Positions 51,161-63,997 of a stretch of 64,000 nucleotides of DNA are shown one piece after another. Both the position numbers and the translations under genes were made by a program. The notes under the pieces were generated by a model, which made no database searches, was not told the DNA's origin, and saw only the letters and a list, made by a program, of their open reading frames with translations. This stretch comes from Mrakia gelida (Eukaryota; Basidiomycota; Tremellomycetes; Cystofilobasidiales; Mrakiaceae), in assembly GCA_024345305.1 (NCBI GenBank), contig BRON01000003.1:1922001-1986000 (forward strand). The letters are read 5' to 3'. Each line of letters starts with the position of its first letter. Within the stretch, counting starts at the first letter, position 1.

Positions 51161-54100
51161 TTAGAAGAATCCTCGACCCATGGGAGGCGCCGACGAGGGT
51201 ACGTTCCTGAATCCGAGTCCATGGGAGGGAGGAGCTGGGGAAGCAGCGATGGGTCGTTGCTGTTCCTGAGGAGCCGTTCCAGCCGAGAGGAACGAGAGGA
51301 CGAGAGGGATGAGACTGTTTGAACGAGAAACGAAGAACGAACGCGTCAGTTTCGTTCTCGAGCCAACAAATCGAGCAAGAGGGCAACTCACGAGTTCTGT
51401 TCACAAAGAATAGCGATCTCCCTCCCCGTCTGCGCCTTGAGGAACGGCGTCGCAGCGATCTGTTCCTGCTCCGCGACCATCTTGGACGGATCCATCGTCG
51501 CCTTCGAAGCCGATTTCCCTCTCATCCCAACGGACGACGACGACCCTCCTCCTTGGTACCCACCACCACCGGACGACCCTTTACTCCTATCCTTCTCCCT
51601 CTCCAACTGACTGTCCAAGTCCTTCTCCCCCCGTCCAGCTCGCATCCCGTACACGACGCTCGACGACGCACTTCGAGCGAGAGGAACGACCGCCGAGGAA
51701 GGGTGGGAGTTCATCCCTGGTCGTTTGCCGGAAGAGTCTTCGTTCCCGCCGTTCTTTTGTCGAGCGAAGATGGTTCCGTTCCCGAAAGCGACGTCGGGGG
51801 AGGAGGTGAGAGGGTTGTTGGGGTCGAGGTCGGCTGGAACGAGAGCGTCTCGAAGGACCTGGAGAGCGACGGCTTCGGCTGCTGCTAGGACTTGTGGAGT
51901 GACGGGACCTGGAGGAGGGTGGCCTGAGCGAGAGGAGACGCATCGGTTGATCTGGCTCTGGAGGGTGGTGGCCCATTGACGACGGGAGTCGGCGTCCTCG
52001 AACGAGTAGAGGTACTTCCTCTTGGTGGTCGTGGGTTCTCGAACGAAGGCGATCTGGAGGGTGTGGCCGACCTTCATGAAGGCTGAACGAGGTGAGAAAA
52101 AAAGGAGAGGATCAGGTCAGCTCGAGCGAGAAAGGAGAAGAGACGAGTCGAGAGCGAAACGAACCTCTCTCGACGAAGAAGACCTTGGTGGGAGCGAGTC
52201 CTGGGTAGAGAGCGGCGTTGGCTCCCGTTCGAGAGAAGAGGATCGTCTTCTGACCGAGCGAGGTACCTGGTAGTCGAGTGACGAAAAGAAGGAAGTCAGC
52301 AAGGGCGAAGAAGAGAAGAAAGAAGAGAGAAGAAGAGACGCGACTCACCCGTCACTCTGAACGTGGCCTGACTCGAGTTGGCGAACGTCAAGACGGGAGG
52401 ATCGAACTTGAGTCCTGCTCCGTGCATCCTAATGCTGAAGTGAGCGTCGGGATCGGGGATGTTGACGCACATCGGCTCGGATTGGACTTTGTAGGTGAGT
52501 CTTGTCGCGATCCTCGTAGGGAGGAGGTAGATGTCCCTCTCGAGAGCGATGTCGGACGCTTTGAGAGCCTGGGAGAGACGATCGGACTTGATGGAGACGT
52601 AGATGGATCGAAGGAGGTCGTCGTCGATGTGTCGACTGTGATCTTGCTCTCGGAACGCTTGGATGAAGTCCTCGGCGGTGATGGACGTGTTGGCGAAAGC
52701 GAAGTTTCCGAATCCTGAGCTCGAGGGGTTGAGGTAGTCCTGCGAGAACGACGAGCGAGGTCAATTTACCTTCTCGAGCGAGGGAAGAAGAGAGAAATGA
52801 AAGGAAGACTCACGTTCAACTGCATAACCGCCATCACCAACCTCAGCACCAACTCCCTATCGAACGTCGCAACCGACACGTTCGAAGCATGCCACGCGTT
52901 CGCGAACCCCTTCAACAGCACATCGCTCGCCGCCGCCTCACTCGGCAACCTCATCGAGAGCAAGAAGATCCTCAACGCCTCGTCGATCCTCACTCCTCCG
53001 AACGGGAACCTCGCCACGAACCCCTGCAGCAACCCCAAGTTCGTCGACGACGAGAAGAACTCTCCCAACCTCGCCTTGTCCAGCTCCGGCGTCTTGAACA
53101 GCAGCGAGGCGATGTTGTCTCCCTGAAGGTTGGACTTGTGAGTGAGGAGATCCATCGCTTCCTCCGTCTTCTGGGAGAACATCTCGATGAACGAGGCGAC
53201 GACGGGATGCTGTCGTTTCGAGGAGTCGGAGGAGCCGTCGTCGTCTTTGAGACCGCTGAGCTTGAGCTTGTGGAGTTCGACGACGGATTTGACGATGAAC
53301 TTGGTTTCGAGGGAGGGGAGGTGACCTTCGGGGAGGATGGGTTTCGCGATGAGGAGGATGTCGGTGAAGAGGAAGAGGAAGCGATCCTTGACGGTCTGCG
53401 AGAGAGAGAGAACCACGAGAACAAGGAGTCAGTGCTTCGTCCCCAGTGTTCGACCTCAAACGATAGCTGTCGACTCACATTGTTGTTAACAACCTGCAAA
53501 ACCGGAACGAACAGCAACAGCTTCCTCGGCGGATTATCCAACTGAGAAGGTCGCATCGGCTGTCCCACTCCCGTTCCCATGATGTCGTTCAGTCGCCCGA
53601 GAACCTGGTTCGTCTTCGGAGGGAACTGAGGAGGAGAGCTCGAACTGGGTGTTGCTGCTGCCGTTCCCTCTGCGGAAGGACGCCGCGAGTGAAGAGGCGA
53701 GTCCGAAGCGAGTTCGTCCTCGACCGACGACGCGTATTCTCCTCTTGTGTCCTGCTCGTGCTCGGGGGAGAGACGACGACGAAGGTGATGCTGGTTGTGG
53801 GCGGTGTGGTGATCCTCCTCGGATTCCTCCTGAGCGATGAGCGATTTGGGACGACCGAGCGACTCTGGACTCTCCCTGGTCGTCGTCGTCGTTGGCTTGA
53901 CCGAAAGCTCCTCGAGCTCGTCTTCCTCTCGTTCCGTGGGGAGACTCGAGCTCAACGGCGTAGGGGACGCTTCCGACTGTCTGATGGCTGCTCCTCCTCG
54001 GTAGTGATCTCCTCCTCCAATCGACGAAGCCGAGTTGACGAGACTGGGGAGTCGTCCTCTCTTCGGGGTGTTCTCCTCGAACTCGGTGACTTCCTGGACC

Positions 54101-57100
54101 GTTGAGACCCTGGGAGGACTGACGGCGGACTCGAATCGTCCACTGGTACTGATGGTTGGCGAGGGAGGGGAGGGAGGGATATGATCCGCTGTCGACGAGA
54201 GGGTTGAGGTCGAAGGAAGAGTTCGGTTCGACGCGACTGGCGATCTCGAAGGGTCTCGAGAGGACTGAAGGGAGGATTCCGAAGGTCTCGACGAGAGGTG
54301 ACCTCCTCCGTTGCTGTTGCTCTGGTTGCTGTTCCTTCGAAGATCCGAGTACGACGGAGACCTCGACGACGACGGGTTGAACGAGGAGTCGGTGCTGACG
54401 ATGGAAGTGTGGGAGGGGAAAGCCGAAGGACTGAGAGGAGTGTAGAATCCTTGGTTCGTCGTGTCCATGCTGGATTCGCTTCCCTTCTTCCCAAGCATGA
54501 TGTCGCTCAGCGAAGGTCTCCTCTTGACCTTGTCCGAGGAAGGACTTCCCTTCCCTCCACTCGTCGAGAACTTCTTCGCCAACCACGACTTCTTGCCTGA
54601 CGATCCAGCTCCCGTCGGGGAGGGTGCTCGAGGAGGAAGGTCGAAGTAGGACTGCTGACCGCTTGGGGAGAGCTCGCTTCCAGGTGCTGGAGAGCTGAAG
54701 GCGGAGGTGGAGAAGGAGGGAGCGACTTGAGGGAGACCAAGGGGATCGGGAGGAGGTTGTCGAGAGTGTTCGGATTCGGGTTGAGGGGATCCGGCGCTGA
54801 TGCTCGCTCCTCGCTTCCTGTTCCTCTCCTGCTCGAGTCGGACGATTCCTGGGAAAGGCATGAGCTTCGCGTCCTGGTACTTGGGGTCGGCTGAGCCGGG
54901 GGGAGGGAGAGGGGAGAGAGGACCTCCAGGCGATCCAGAGAAGAGGGCTGGCGAGGGAGGAGCGAAGTTGCTGATCGACGACTGAGAGCTTCCTCTTCCG
55001 TGCTTGGAGGTGTCGAATCCACCCTCGGGGAAAGCTGAAGGTCCTCCTCCTCCGCCTCCTCCACTCGCAGCGCTTCCTCGTCGTTGCATCTCGGCGGACG
55101 AACCAGACGATCTCGACGTGGTCTTCGAGAGCGATCGTCCCTGTCCCTGAGTCGAGAGTTCCCTCGTCAACTGAGTGGGACTGGTCTTGTTGCTGAGGCT
55201 TGTTCGACTGGAGGTGAAGGTGGGAAGGACGGGAGAGGTGGAGTGACTGGTTGATCCGGATCGTCCTCGACCTTTGGCGACGAGACGTTCGAGTTTCCCT
55301 GCGAGCGAGTCCGACTTCTTTTGGTACTTCCCGTCGACGGGAACTTCTCGATCTTCGAGACCTCCGACTTCTTCCCAGCTGCAGAGAAGAGGAAGAAGAG
55401 AGAAAGGACGAGGTCAGTCACAGTTCGAGGGTTGAGCGAGAAGGTCGAAACGAAAGGAAGGAAACGCGACGAACCTCATCACACTCGTCCTCTCCTCCGG
55501 CCTCGGCACATTGATTCCCAACAGTCCAGCGATCTGAGGATGAGAAGGAGGAGTCGTCCTCCTCGAGACATCCGAGCTCGTCGAAGCGTTCTCGTTCTCC
55601 GACGCGTGTTGCTGAACCTCGGCTTGGTACGACTGAGCAGCGGTCGCTCTCGTCGGCGTCGTCGGCTCGGGAAGAGCAGTTCGAGGAGCAAACTCTTGCT
55701 GAGGTGGCAGGGGAGCTGCAAAAGCAAGACAAAGCCAGAAGACGAGGGAGTCAGCGAAAAGGAACACGACGCATCTTCCCTCAAAACTCGAACAGATCGA
55801 AGAACTCACTCTCATCTCCGTCTCCTTCCTCCTCTCCATGCCCGTCCTCATGCACCAGCGTCACAACCTCCGCCTCCTCCCCAGCAGCCCTTTCACCGTG
55901 CGACCCGTGTCCCCACTCGCCCGTCGCTCGTCCCAGCAACTCTCCTCCAGAAACGCTCGCGGGGAAGCTCGACGTGCTATATCCCCTCTCTCCTGACATG
56001 AACGGAGCGAAAGGTCTTCCTCCGTGCCCCTCGTCCGAAGGAGGAAGGATCGGGATCGATCCTGGACTGGCTGTGGAGGCTTCCGAGAACTGACTGGGAG
56101 TCGAGACGGCGGAGGTGTCGAGGGAAGCGTGGGTTTGTCGAGGAGGGGTTCCGTAGATGGATGAAGGGGAGAGGGGTTCTTCGTCGGTGTTTTGGTGGTG
56201 GTGGTCGTGGGAGGAGGAAGAGGAAGTAGAAGGGTGATGGAAGGAGGAGAGGGAGGTGTGAGGAGCGAGAGCGAGCGCGTCGGTTCCTCGTGCGAAGAGA
56301 GGTGGGGAGGAAGGGAGAGGAGGAGGTGTGGATCTCTGCTCTTCGGTTGATGATCGACTTGGGTGCCCAGGAGGGAAGGGACTGATGCTCCTGACTGTTC
56401 GTCCAGAGTTGGTCCTCCTGAGGTGTGCAGCGAACTCGAACGAGTCGGTATTGTCGCCGGGTCCGAGGAGACCGTGGTCTGTCGTTGAGGGAACCGAGTG
56501 GGTGGAAGTGGACGTTGAGGAGGCTCGGGAGAGTCGAGGTTCGTTGGAGAAGGAGTCTCGGAGGGGAGGGGAGGGGAGGAAGTGGGCGTGGCGAGTGGGA
56601 GAGGCGGGGACGGGGAGGAGTTCCTCGGTCTCGTCGGTTTGAGAGAGGTGAGAGGAAGGAGGAGGTTGGAAGTGAGCCTCGTCGGCTTCGGGACTTTGCT
56701 CCTCGATGTCCTCGACTGGAGTGGACTCGAGAGGTTCCAGAGGAGTTCGAGGATGTCCGAAGGTGTTGGCTGACGAGGGAATCGAGGGGTTGATGGTGGT
56801 TTCGTGAGGGTACGTCGCTTCTTGTCCTTCCTCGACGTCGACGTCGTCGCCCTCGTCCTGGAACTGCTCCTCAACGACGTGTCCTCCGTCCTCCTCCGAG
56901 GGCTCTGAGCTGACGAGCTCGTGATGAACCTCCTGCTGAACCTCTGGCTCGACGACTGCTGCTGCTGCTCTGCCGAGAGAGGACGAAGGACTTGGGCTCC
57001 TGCTCGCGACCTCGGCTGGAGCGCTCAAGCTAGCCGGTAGACCTCTAGGAGATGTCTGCAAGCTTCCTCCTCCCGTTGTGGTCCTACTAGGACTCGTGCT

Positions 57101-57970
57101 CTGAGGGCTAGGACTGGGACTAGCTACTCGGTTTCCCAGGCGCATCATCATCCTCCTTCCAACAACACTCCTCCTCTCGACTCCGTCTCCGCCGCCGACT
57201 GTATGACTCCTCCTCAACCTAGGTCTGCCATCCGTAGGCGACATCCCAGGGTCGGGATCCTCCTCTCCATCCTCGAGTTGAGAGGTCTTGACTGGCGAAG
57301 GAGGGAAGGTGGTGATGGTAGGAGGAGCGAGAGTTGAAGGAGGAGGAGGAGGAGGCACGACCATGGGTTCGCCCGTAAGCTTGCTCATAGCCATCATCCT
57401 CGCTGCCGCTGAGTTGGATCGTTGGAGGAGATGGCGAGATTGAATGTGTTGTAGAGAGGGGAGTTGGAAGCGTGGTTGTTGCTGCTGAGTTGAGACCGAG
57501 GCGGATCGAAAGAGTGAAGCTGAGGAGGAGGTTGAGCTCGAGGTTGAAAGGGAGGGCATCTCTCCGTCCATGGAGAAGCTGGCGGCCAGGGAAGAAGGAG
57601 GTTCGGGACGTCCTCGAGATGGATCTGCTGATGATTGTGCCGGATCATCGTCGAAGATTGGAGGCGGACCTATGGAGTTTCGTCCTCCAGGCTCGAACCA
57701 GTCGGACGTGGTCGTGTTGGTTCCTCCTCCTTCTTCGACCTGAAGGTGCTGCTGCTGCTGCTCTGGCTGGACGATGGTAGGAGTTCCTGGACGACGACCG
57801 TTCTTCATCCTAGGTAAGGAAGCTGCTCTCTTGAGTTTGGCTATGGCGAGAGAGCGAACCGAGGCTGGATCAGAAGGAGGAGGAGGAGCTGGGGGAGGTG
57901 CTGCTGCGAAGGCGGGAGAGGGAAGCGTCGAGTCCTCTCCCTCCTCGTACGAAGAGGAAGCGTGGGCCAT
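51161..57970 (-). CDS. Sec7-domain Arf guanine-nucleotide exchange factor with PH modules (Syt1-like)
   Basis: Very large protein (about 1,850-1,900 residues) predicted to activate Arf GTPases on Golgi or endosomal membranes. The first ~1,400 residues are disordered and Ser/Pro-rich (MAHASSSYEEGEDSTLPSPA..., poly-Gln and poly-Ser runs). A PH-like segment follows (RKLLLFVPVLQVVNN, KDRFLFLFTDILLIAKPIL), then Sec7: NLQGDNIASLLFKTPELDKA, LGLLQGFVARFPFGGVRIDE, FLLSMRLPSEAAASDVLLKG (with the catalytic glutamate in LPSEA) and FDRELVLRLVMAVMQLNDYL. After it come FRVTGTSLGQKTILFSR and KRKYLYSFEDADSRRQWATT, a C-terminal PH domain ending in the usual Trp helix, and a Gly/Ser tail ending PPMGRGFF. About eight exons. 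Treating 55781-57970 and 51161-55718 as one gene rests on in-phase splicing through ESEFFDL-proximal donors and the exon reading MSWEEVGGLEDREVP. Confidence 0.85.
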
Positions 57971-58424
57971 ATAACGACGAAGAGGGAGGAGGGAGGGAGG
58001 AGGATGGAAGGGGTATCAATCTATAAAAAGAGAGAAGAGGAAAGAAGGAAGGAAGGGAGGGATTGTCAGAATGAAAGGGAGGGAGGAGGAACGGGAGGGA
58101 GGGATCGTGCTTCTCAGAGGTTTCAACTCACCGAGACGGGCTGCGTTCTCTCTCGCCTTGGATTTTGCCTCCGAGAGAAAGGTGTAGATGTGAAGGTGGG
58201 GAAGGGGATGAAGATGAAGATATAAATTTTCTCTTCGAGGTGAGGGTTTGGAAGCAGGGTGACAAGAGGGCGTCGAGGAGGTGAAGTCGATTGAGCTCCA
58301 TCTTTTTGAGCTCCAACTCCTTCCCTTCCCTTCTCCTTCCCCTCTCCTCCCTTCCTTCTTCACCTTCCCTCCCCCTCCTCCTTCCCCTCCCTCCTCGCGC
58401 TCGGTCGCTCCCTCCCCTCCCAGG
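57971..58424. promoter_or_regulatory. Divergent promoter, Sec7 gene and MRPL40
   Basis: 454 nt between two outward-facing start codons. The 110 nt before the MRPL40 ATG (58310-58420) are nearly all C and T (CCTTCC, CTCCTCC runs), and the other side (57971-58100) is nearly all G and A on the plus strand, so each gene has a pyrimidine-rich leader. An AT-rich patch GATATAAATTTTC (58220-58232) lies between and could be a TATA element. Confidence 0.6.
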
Positions 58425-61146
58425 ATGTCCGGTCGACTCGCTCGAGCTGCCGCCTCCTCTGCGACTCCTCCTCCTCCTCCTCTTCGTTCTTTCGACTTCC
58501 TCGCCTCGGTGGGAATCTCAGGCTTCCGAACCGCCCTCGCCGCTCGAGTTCTGCACAAGAAGCTCAAAGCGTACACTCGGAAGGGAACACCTATCCAGTC
58601 TCATCCCTTGCTCAAGGATATCGGACGAGGGATCGAGGATCACCCTACGAAACGTCGATTCCAACAACGAGTCTTCAAGCAGACCGCCAAAATCATGAGA
58701 GATCAGTTCCCTCACCTCACAGGAAAAGTAACTCCCTTCAAGAAGATGGTAAGCACGACTTCCCATTCGTTTATACACACTTCGAGCTCGTTCTCAAAGC
58801 TGACTTCTGTGTCTGTTTTTGTTCGTTGGCAGCCCTCTCCCAACTCACCGAACTGGCACAAGCAGCGGGATCACGAGTACCCCATTCTCGAACCCAACGA
58901 TCGTTCCATCTTCGTCAACCTTCGTCCAGCAGACAAGGTCAGGATCATCGCAGGAGGTGTCATTCCAGCCAACTCGAAGTGGATCAAGCCGAAGAAGAAG
59001 ACGGACGAGAACGACGAGAACGAGCAGGAGGTGGATCAGGTCTGGGAAGTCTCGTCGGTGGATCCTAAGAAGAACACGGTTAAGCTGGAGGGTGTTACGG
59101 TGAGTTCATTCCCTTCTCTATCTCTTCTTTCGTCTTCGTTCGAGCTCTGTAGCGAGCGAAGGAAAGGCAGCCAGGGGAGGCTCGAACGAACGAACGAGCG
59201 AGCTCGACGCTCTTTCCTCCTTCCCTCCCTTCCCTTTCTTCCCTCTTTCCTGCTCCTCCTAACCCTCGCCTTCTGTTTTCCGCTTTCCCCTAGTACGTCC
59301 AATCCTCCCAAATCCCCAAGGATCGAAACATGTCCACTCGCCCCTTCGGAACGTTCCAAGAGTCCGACAAGAGGGACATCCAGCTCGAGATTCCGATGAG
59401 GAACGTCCAGCTCCTCATCCCGAGGAAAGCAGTCATCGAGGGACTCAAGAAGGATGGTCTTTGGACGGAGGAGAGGGAGAAGGCTTTGCCTCAGCAGTGA
59501 GTTCATCTTTTAGTGCGGCGATCTTGAGGGAAGGGAAAGAAGGAGGAAGGGAAGGGACGACGACGACCTCGACCAGCTCGACTTTTTCGCGCGAGCTCGC
59601 CAACTCGAGGTCTTCCCTTCCTTCCCTTCCTTCGCCTCGACTCCTGCCGCACTTCCACACCCCTTACGAGACCTCCCCGAGCCTAACTCTCCCTCTCCTC
59701 CCTTCTTCTCTCTCTCGCCAGGATCTTCGCCCTCGCTCTGGAAGAACGCAACATCGTCCCTGCCTCTCGAGTCTCTCGGATCTACCATCACGAGCGACAC
59801 GGAGGACTCAACCCTTGGGAGTACATCCTCGACGAGACTCACGTCGTTGGACCGAGCGGAGAGTTGGAGCCGAGACTCTACACCTGGGAGCGATTCGCGA
59901 CCGAGACGTCGCCGAAGATGGACCCGAGGTTGAGGATCGACTTGAACGTGCCGTTCGCGCCTGTGGTGGCTAGAAAGAGATTGGCTGGTGAGTTTTTGGG
60001 ATGTGATCTGGGTCGGGGTTGGGTTGGAAGGGTGGGGTTGGGAGGGGAGGGAGGGAAACTAGGGAGGGAGGGAAGGGAGTGGACGCGACGAGTCGAAAGG
60101 AGACGACGAGCTCGAGAGGCCCGCGAACCCTCAGGAGAAGGGAACAGACCTCGAGCTTCTCGAGTCGATCTGGTATCTCTGTAGCACGAGACCTCGTACT
60201 TCCCTTGTCCGAGCCCCAATCGAAACGAACCGAATCGAGACGCGAGCTGACCTCCTCCCCTCCCTCACCTCCCTCCTGCTCCTCTTCTTCAGAACTCACC
60301 ACCCCCCACCCCCTCGCCACCCCCTCCAGCGCCGTCCTCGACCGAACCTGGGACCCTCCACCTCTCAGCCAACTCGGCCCCTCCCTCTTCTTCAAACGCC
60401 CCGACCTCCCAAACGCCTACCTCTCCTCCATGGCCTCCGCCGCCGCCCACGCCCAATCCTACTCCCTCTCCGGTGACCCCATCCCCGACTTCATCCCTCC
60501 CCTCTCCCACACCCACGACGCAGCCTTCTCCAACGCCGAACTGGACGAACTCCAAGCCATGCACAAGTCCAAGGTCGATCAACGTCAACTCGAACGGGAC
60601 GCCTGGACTCGACAAGCCGCCGAACGAACAGCGAGGGACACGGCCGAATCCATCGACGCTACCCTCCCCATGGAGTTCTTCGTTTCCAACGAACTTTCCA
60701 ACCACTGGGGGAAACACAAGATGGCTTTGCGGTACGAGGCTAGGCAGCGAAGAGACGCTCTGGAGAAAACGGAGTTCATCGACGCTGCTGTTCAGGCGCA
60801 CTACGATCGAGAGTGGAGGATCAGGAGAGGGGAGGAGCCGAGAGTTGGAAGGGTGATGAGGATGGAGGAGGTTAGGTTGACGGCGCAGAGGAGGTATGCG
60901 GAGATGTGGGTGGATAGGCAGCATGAGTACCTTGAGAGGAAGAAGAGGGAGTTGAGGGAGAGGTGGGGTCCGTCGAAGGAGGAGGCGAAGAAGAAGAAGA
61001 GGGAGATTAAGAAGGAGAGGTTGGCGGATCAGTTGAGGAAGGTGCTGTTGGTGCCGAGTAAGAATCAGGTCATTCCTGAGGGGTTGGAGAGTGAGAAGGA
61101 GGTGGTGAGGGGGAAGAGGCCGGGAGGGGAGGGTAGGAATCTGTAG
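58425..61146 (+). CDS. MRPL40: Mitochondrial ribosomal protein uL24m
   Basis: Large-subunit protein of the mitochondrial ribosome with a KOW motif. The start MSGRLARAAASSA (positively charged, Ser/Ala-rich) is a mitochondrial presequence. The core is NWHKQRDHEYPILEPNDR, LRPADKVRIIAGG (KOW), VSSVDPKKNTVKLEGV and RDIQLEIPMRNVQLLIP, matching fungal uL24m. A long C-terminal extension continues through LYTWERFATETSPKMDPRL and DRTWDPPPLSQLGPSLFFKR to a Lys/Arg/Glu coiled region (KKKKREIKKERLADQLRK) and ends EGRNL. Fungal mito-ribosomal proteins often carry such extensions. Exons about 58425-58746, 58833-59100, 59295-59498, 59722-59987 and 60293-61146. It shares a promoter region with the Sec7 gene. 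Confidence 0.9.
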
Positions 61147-61985
61147 TTTGCTTTTTAGGTACGGAGAAATCTGAAGAAGCCTTCTTTGGTTACTTGCTTG
61201 ATCTGGGAGTTCGAGTGGAGACGCGTCTTGATATCGCAGTAGTTCATTCTAGTCTCATCTCGCCAAAGCTCCCTCGAGGGACTTCGCCTCGACCTGCCTC
61301 GCGATTTTCGCTACGTTGACGGATGGAGAAGGACTGCAGCGCTGCAGACAAGGGTTTCGAGCGGTCAGCGCTCGAACTTGAGATCCGGAACACGAACAGG
61401 GCTCACGTACAGGAAGAGAGGGAGGGGAGAGTGCGAAGGAGCGAGCGCGAGACAGCGACGCGACGAGAGAGTCTACTCGACCGCGCTCGCTCGCTCACTC
61501 GACGGTCGAACCAACGCAATTTTCAGCTCCGACGAAAGGCTAGGTTACTACTCTCCGCGAGGTAGGATATAGGATATATCCTTGCTCGAATCGCGAGCGT
61601 GTCCCGTCAAGTCCATGAGCCGTCCGGCTCTCGAACGAAGGAGAGGCAGGAGAAGAAGTCCTTGATCAGTTTCTCTATCAACGAACCTAAGCGAAGAGAG
61701 AGAACGAAGCGAACGAAACGAAAGCAAAAAGCATATGCAAGGAGGGAGAAGAAGCGAGAGAAGAACGAATAAGGGAGGTTGGGTTGGGTTTTTGAGACGC
61801 GATCTATGGGGTGGGACGAAACGACGACGAGCTGAGTTTTTGGAGAAGCGGGTTATCAAGGGAAGTGAAAGAGGGAGAGAGTGAAGAAGCAAATAATCGA
61901 GGAGGATGTTGAGGAGGTTTACAAAGGGCGAAGGGAGGGAAAGGGAAACGAGATCTATGAAAGAACGAAACCAAAACGACCGACG
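61147..61985. other. Convergent intergenic region, MRPL40 to TPT-family gene
   Basis: About 840 nt between two 3' ends. One GACGCGTC octamer (61220-61227) and an AT-rich patch TAGGATATAGGATATATCC (61563-61581). No tRNA or ORF could be supported. Confidence 0.5.
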
Positions 61986-63997
61986 CTACGACGTGGTCCC
62001 GTTTGGAGGATGATGCCGAGGCGGAGGAACGAGAGGAGCAGGTTGATGGTTGATGTGGTTATGACTGTGGTTGTTGTGATGCAGTCCGTTGAGCGACGAC
62101 GTCCTTGGATCGTTGGGCGAGTACTTCGTTCCGAACGGCGAGATCATGCCCGCCTCCCCTCCTCCTCCGCCTCCGCCACCCCCAAGCCCCATCAACTTCG
62201 AGTCCCCCATCGAGCTAGGCAAGAAGCTTCCCTCCCTGATCGCCTCGATCTTCCGAACCTTCTTCTCGACCTTCTCCACCTCGCCCTTCGCGTTCTGATA
62301 CATGTACAGCCCGACGAACGTCAACGCGATCCCCATCGCCTGAACGGGGTGAACCGACTGTCCAAACCATACGATGGCCATGAGGATGACGACGATCCGT
62401 TTGACGAGGGAGGCGATGGAGTAGGTGACGGGCGAGGTGGACGAGAGGATGGTGAACGCGAGGATGTTTTGAGCGAAGTGGGACATGCCGTTGAGGAAGA
62501 AGTAGTAGAGCACTCTCTGGATCCTGGGTTCCGACCTCGAGTCCATCCTCCTGTTGTTCGAATCGGCGATGATGGGGAGGAAGTCCGAGTAGATCCATAG
62601 CGGGATCATGAAGGTGAAAGCCATCGAGCTCGAGAAGAAGAGGAGGTTGATCTTGTCCAGTCGACCGGAGGTGGAAGCGGATCCGTCCTTGGAGGAAGCG
62701 TTGGCTCCGACGGTGGAGGGGACGATCTTCTTGAAGAAGATGTTGGAGGAGACGAAGACGAGGGTGGAACCGAAGGCGCAGATGAGGCCGAAGACGTTGG
62801 AGGCGGAGACGTCGAAGGAGCAGGCGAACATGACGCCGAGGGTGAGAGGGATGAGGGCGACGTAGGTGGAGGAGGTGTAGCTGACGTTGAAGAGGAATCG
62901 GTAGGAGAGGACCGTGAAGAGGGGAGAGAGGGCCTGAGAGAAGGTCGAGGAGGGTAGTGGGAACCAAGAAGGGAAGGGAAGGAGGAGGAGATTGAAAGGT
63001 CAGCTCGACGCGAAACGGAGGAGTTCGTCTTAGCTCGCCTCAAGAACGTAGCAACAAAGACTCACCTTGATGGTATGCACCGTGCTGACCGGAACCCTAC
63101 TCGTCGCCACACTCGAAAACACATGCCCTCCAATCTGGAACGCTGCCATAGGAAGCACTCCTCGAAGCAACGCCCTGCTCGGCTCCCTCAGCGTCCCCAT
63201 CCCCAGCGCCGGTCTCGTCCAGAGCCAGCAGTAGAGCGCGACGAAGAAGAATTGGACAATGGTGAGGGTTACGGGGAACTTGAAGAGGCTGTTGAAAGTC
63301 AAGGTCGAAAGGGAAGGTCAGCTCAACCGAAAACGAGGTGGGGAAGGAGAGAAAGAAGGGAGGGAGAGACAGAGTTCGAGAGCCAGACTCACTTGAAGAT
63401 GGCCTTCCCTGTGTTTGACGAGATAGCTGAGGACATGTACCATAACGAGCAGAGGAAGATGAACTTGAATTGGGAGAGGAAGGAGACCGAAGAGGATCCT
63501 AAGATGGACTCCTGGATCTGTCGAAGAGGTTGGGAGGAGGAGGAAGGGAGGGAGGAGGCGGAGGGGTAGGTTGGGTTCGTTGGCGAAGGTGACCGTTGAA
63601 AAGAGGAGGACGCTCCTGAGGGAGCTCGTAGATGGATAGGTGGGGGTCCTGGTGCTGATGGCCTTCTATTCGATACTCCTGCTGATGAGGATCCTCCTGA
63701 ACTCCTCGGAGGAAACGAGTGGTCTTCTTTGGGTCCTGCTCCTCCTCCATTCATCGACGACGAGCTCACTCCTCCCCCTCCTGCCTTCTCCCCTACGACG
63801 ACAGGGCCTCCTCCAACCTCTCCCCAGCCGTTCTGCTTGGTTACGGACGAGCGAGGAGGTGCTGAGTGGACTCCATTGATGAGAGCATCGCTGCCTGAGG
63901 ATGTAGAGACGTGAAGGAAAGGTGCTCGAGGGACGAGAGTAGTGAGTCCTCCAGTAGAAGGATACGTAGTCGTCCGGCCGCCAGAGACGTCGGGCAT
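61986..63997 (-). CDS. Triose-phosphate-transporter family protein (SLY41-like)
   Basis: Ten-helix drug/metabolite-superfamily carrier of the TPT group, usually in ER or Golgi membranes in fungi. The first 150 residues are disordered (Ser, Pro, Gly-rich). Helices start at FKFIFLCSLWYMSSAISSN, then FKFPVTLTIVQFFFVALYCW, VPVSTVHTIKALSPLFTVLS (the TPT substrate-site Lys), IPLTLGVMFACSFDVSASN, STLVFVSSNIFFKKIV, FLNGMSHFAQNILAFTIL, SPVTYSIASLVKRIVVILMA (second conserved Lys-Arg) and GIALTFVGLYMYQNAKGE. The C-terminal tail is Lys/Glu-rich, then Gly and His-rich, ending PPNGTTS. The ATG at 63995-63997 is three bases from the window edge, so a longer N-terminus is possible. Substrate unknown. Confidence 0.88.

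Noticed and set aside
55321..56001. Plus-strand open frame of 226 codons inside the Sec7 gene
   Set aside because: Arg/Ser-rich frame opposite low-complexity coding DNA; no start context or domain.
57735..57765. CTG/CAG repeat as a microsatellite locus of interest
   Set aside because: Short, in frame and encodes a poly-Gln run typical of the disordered arm.
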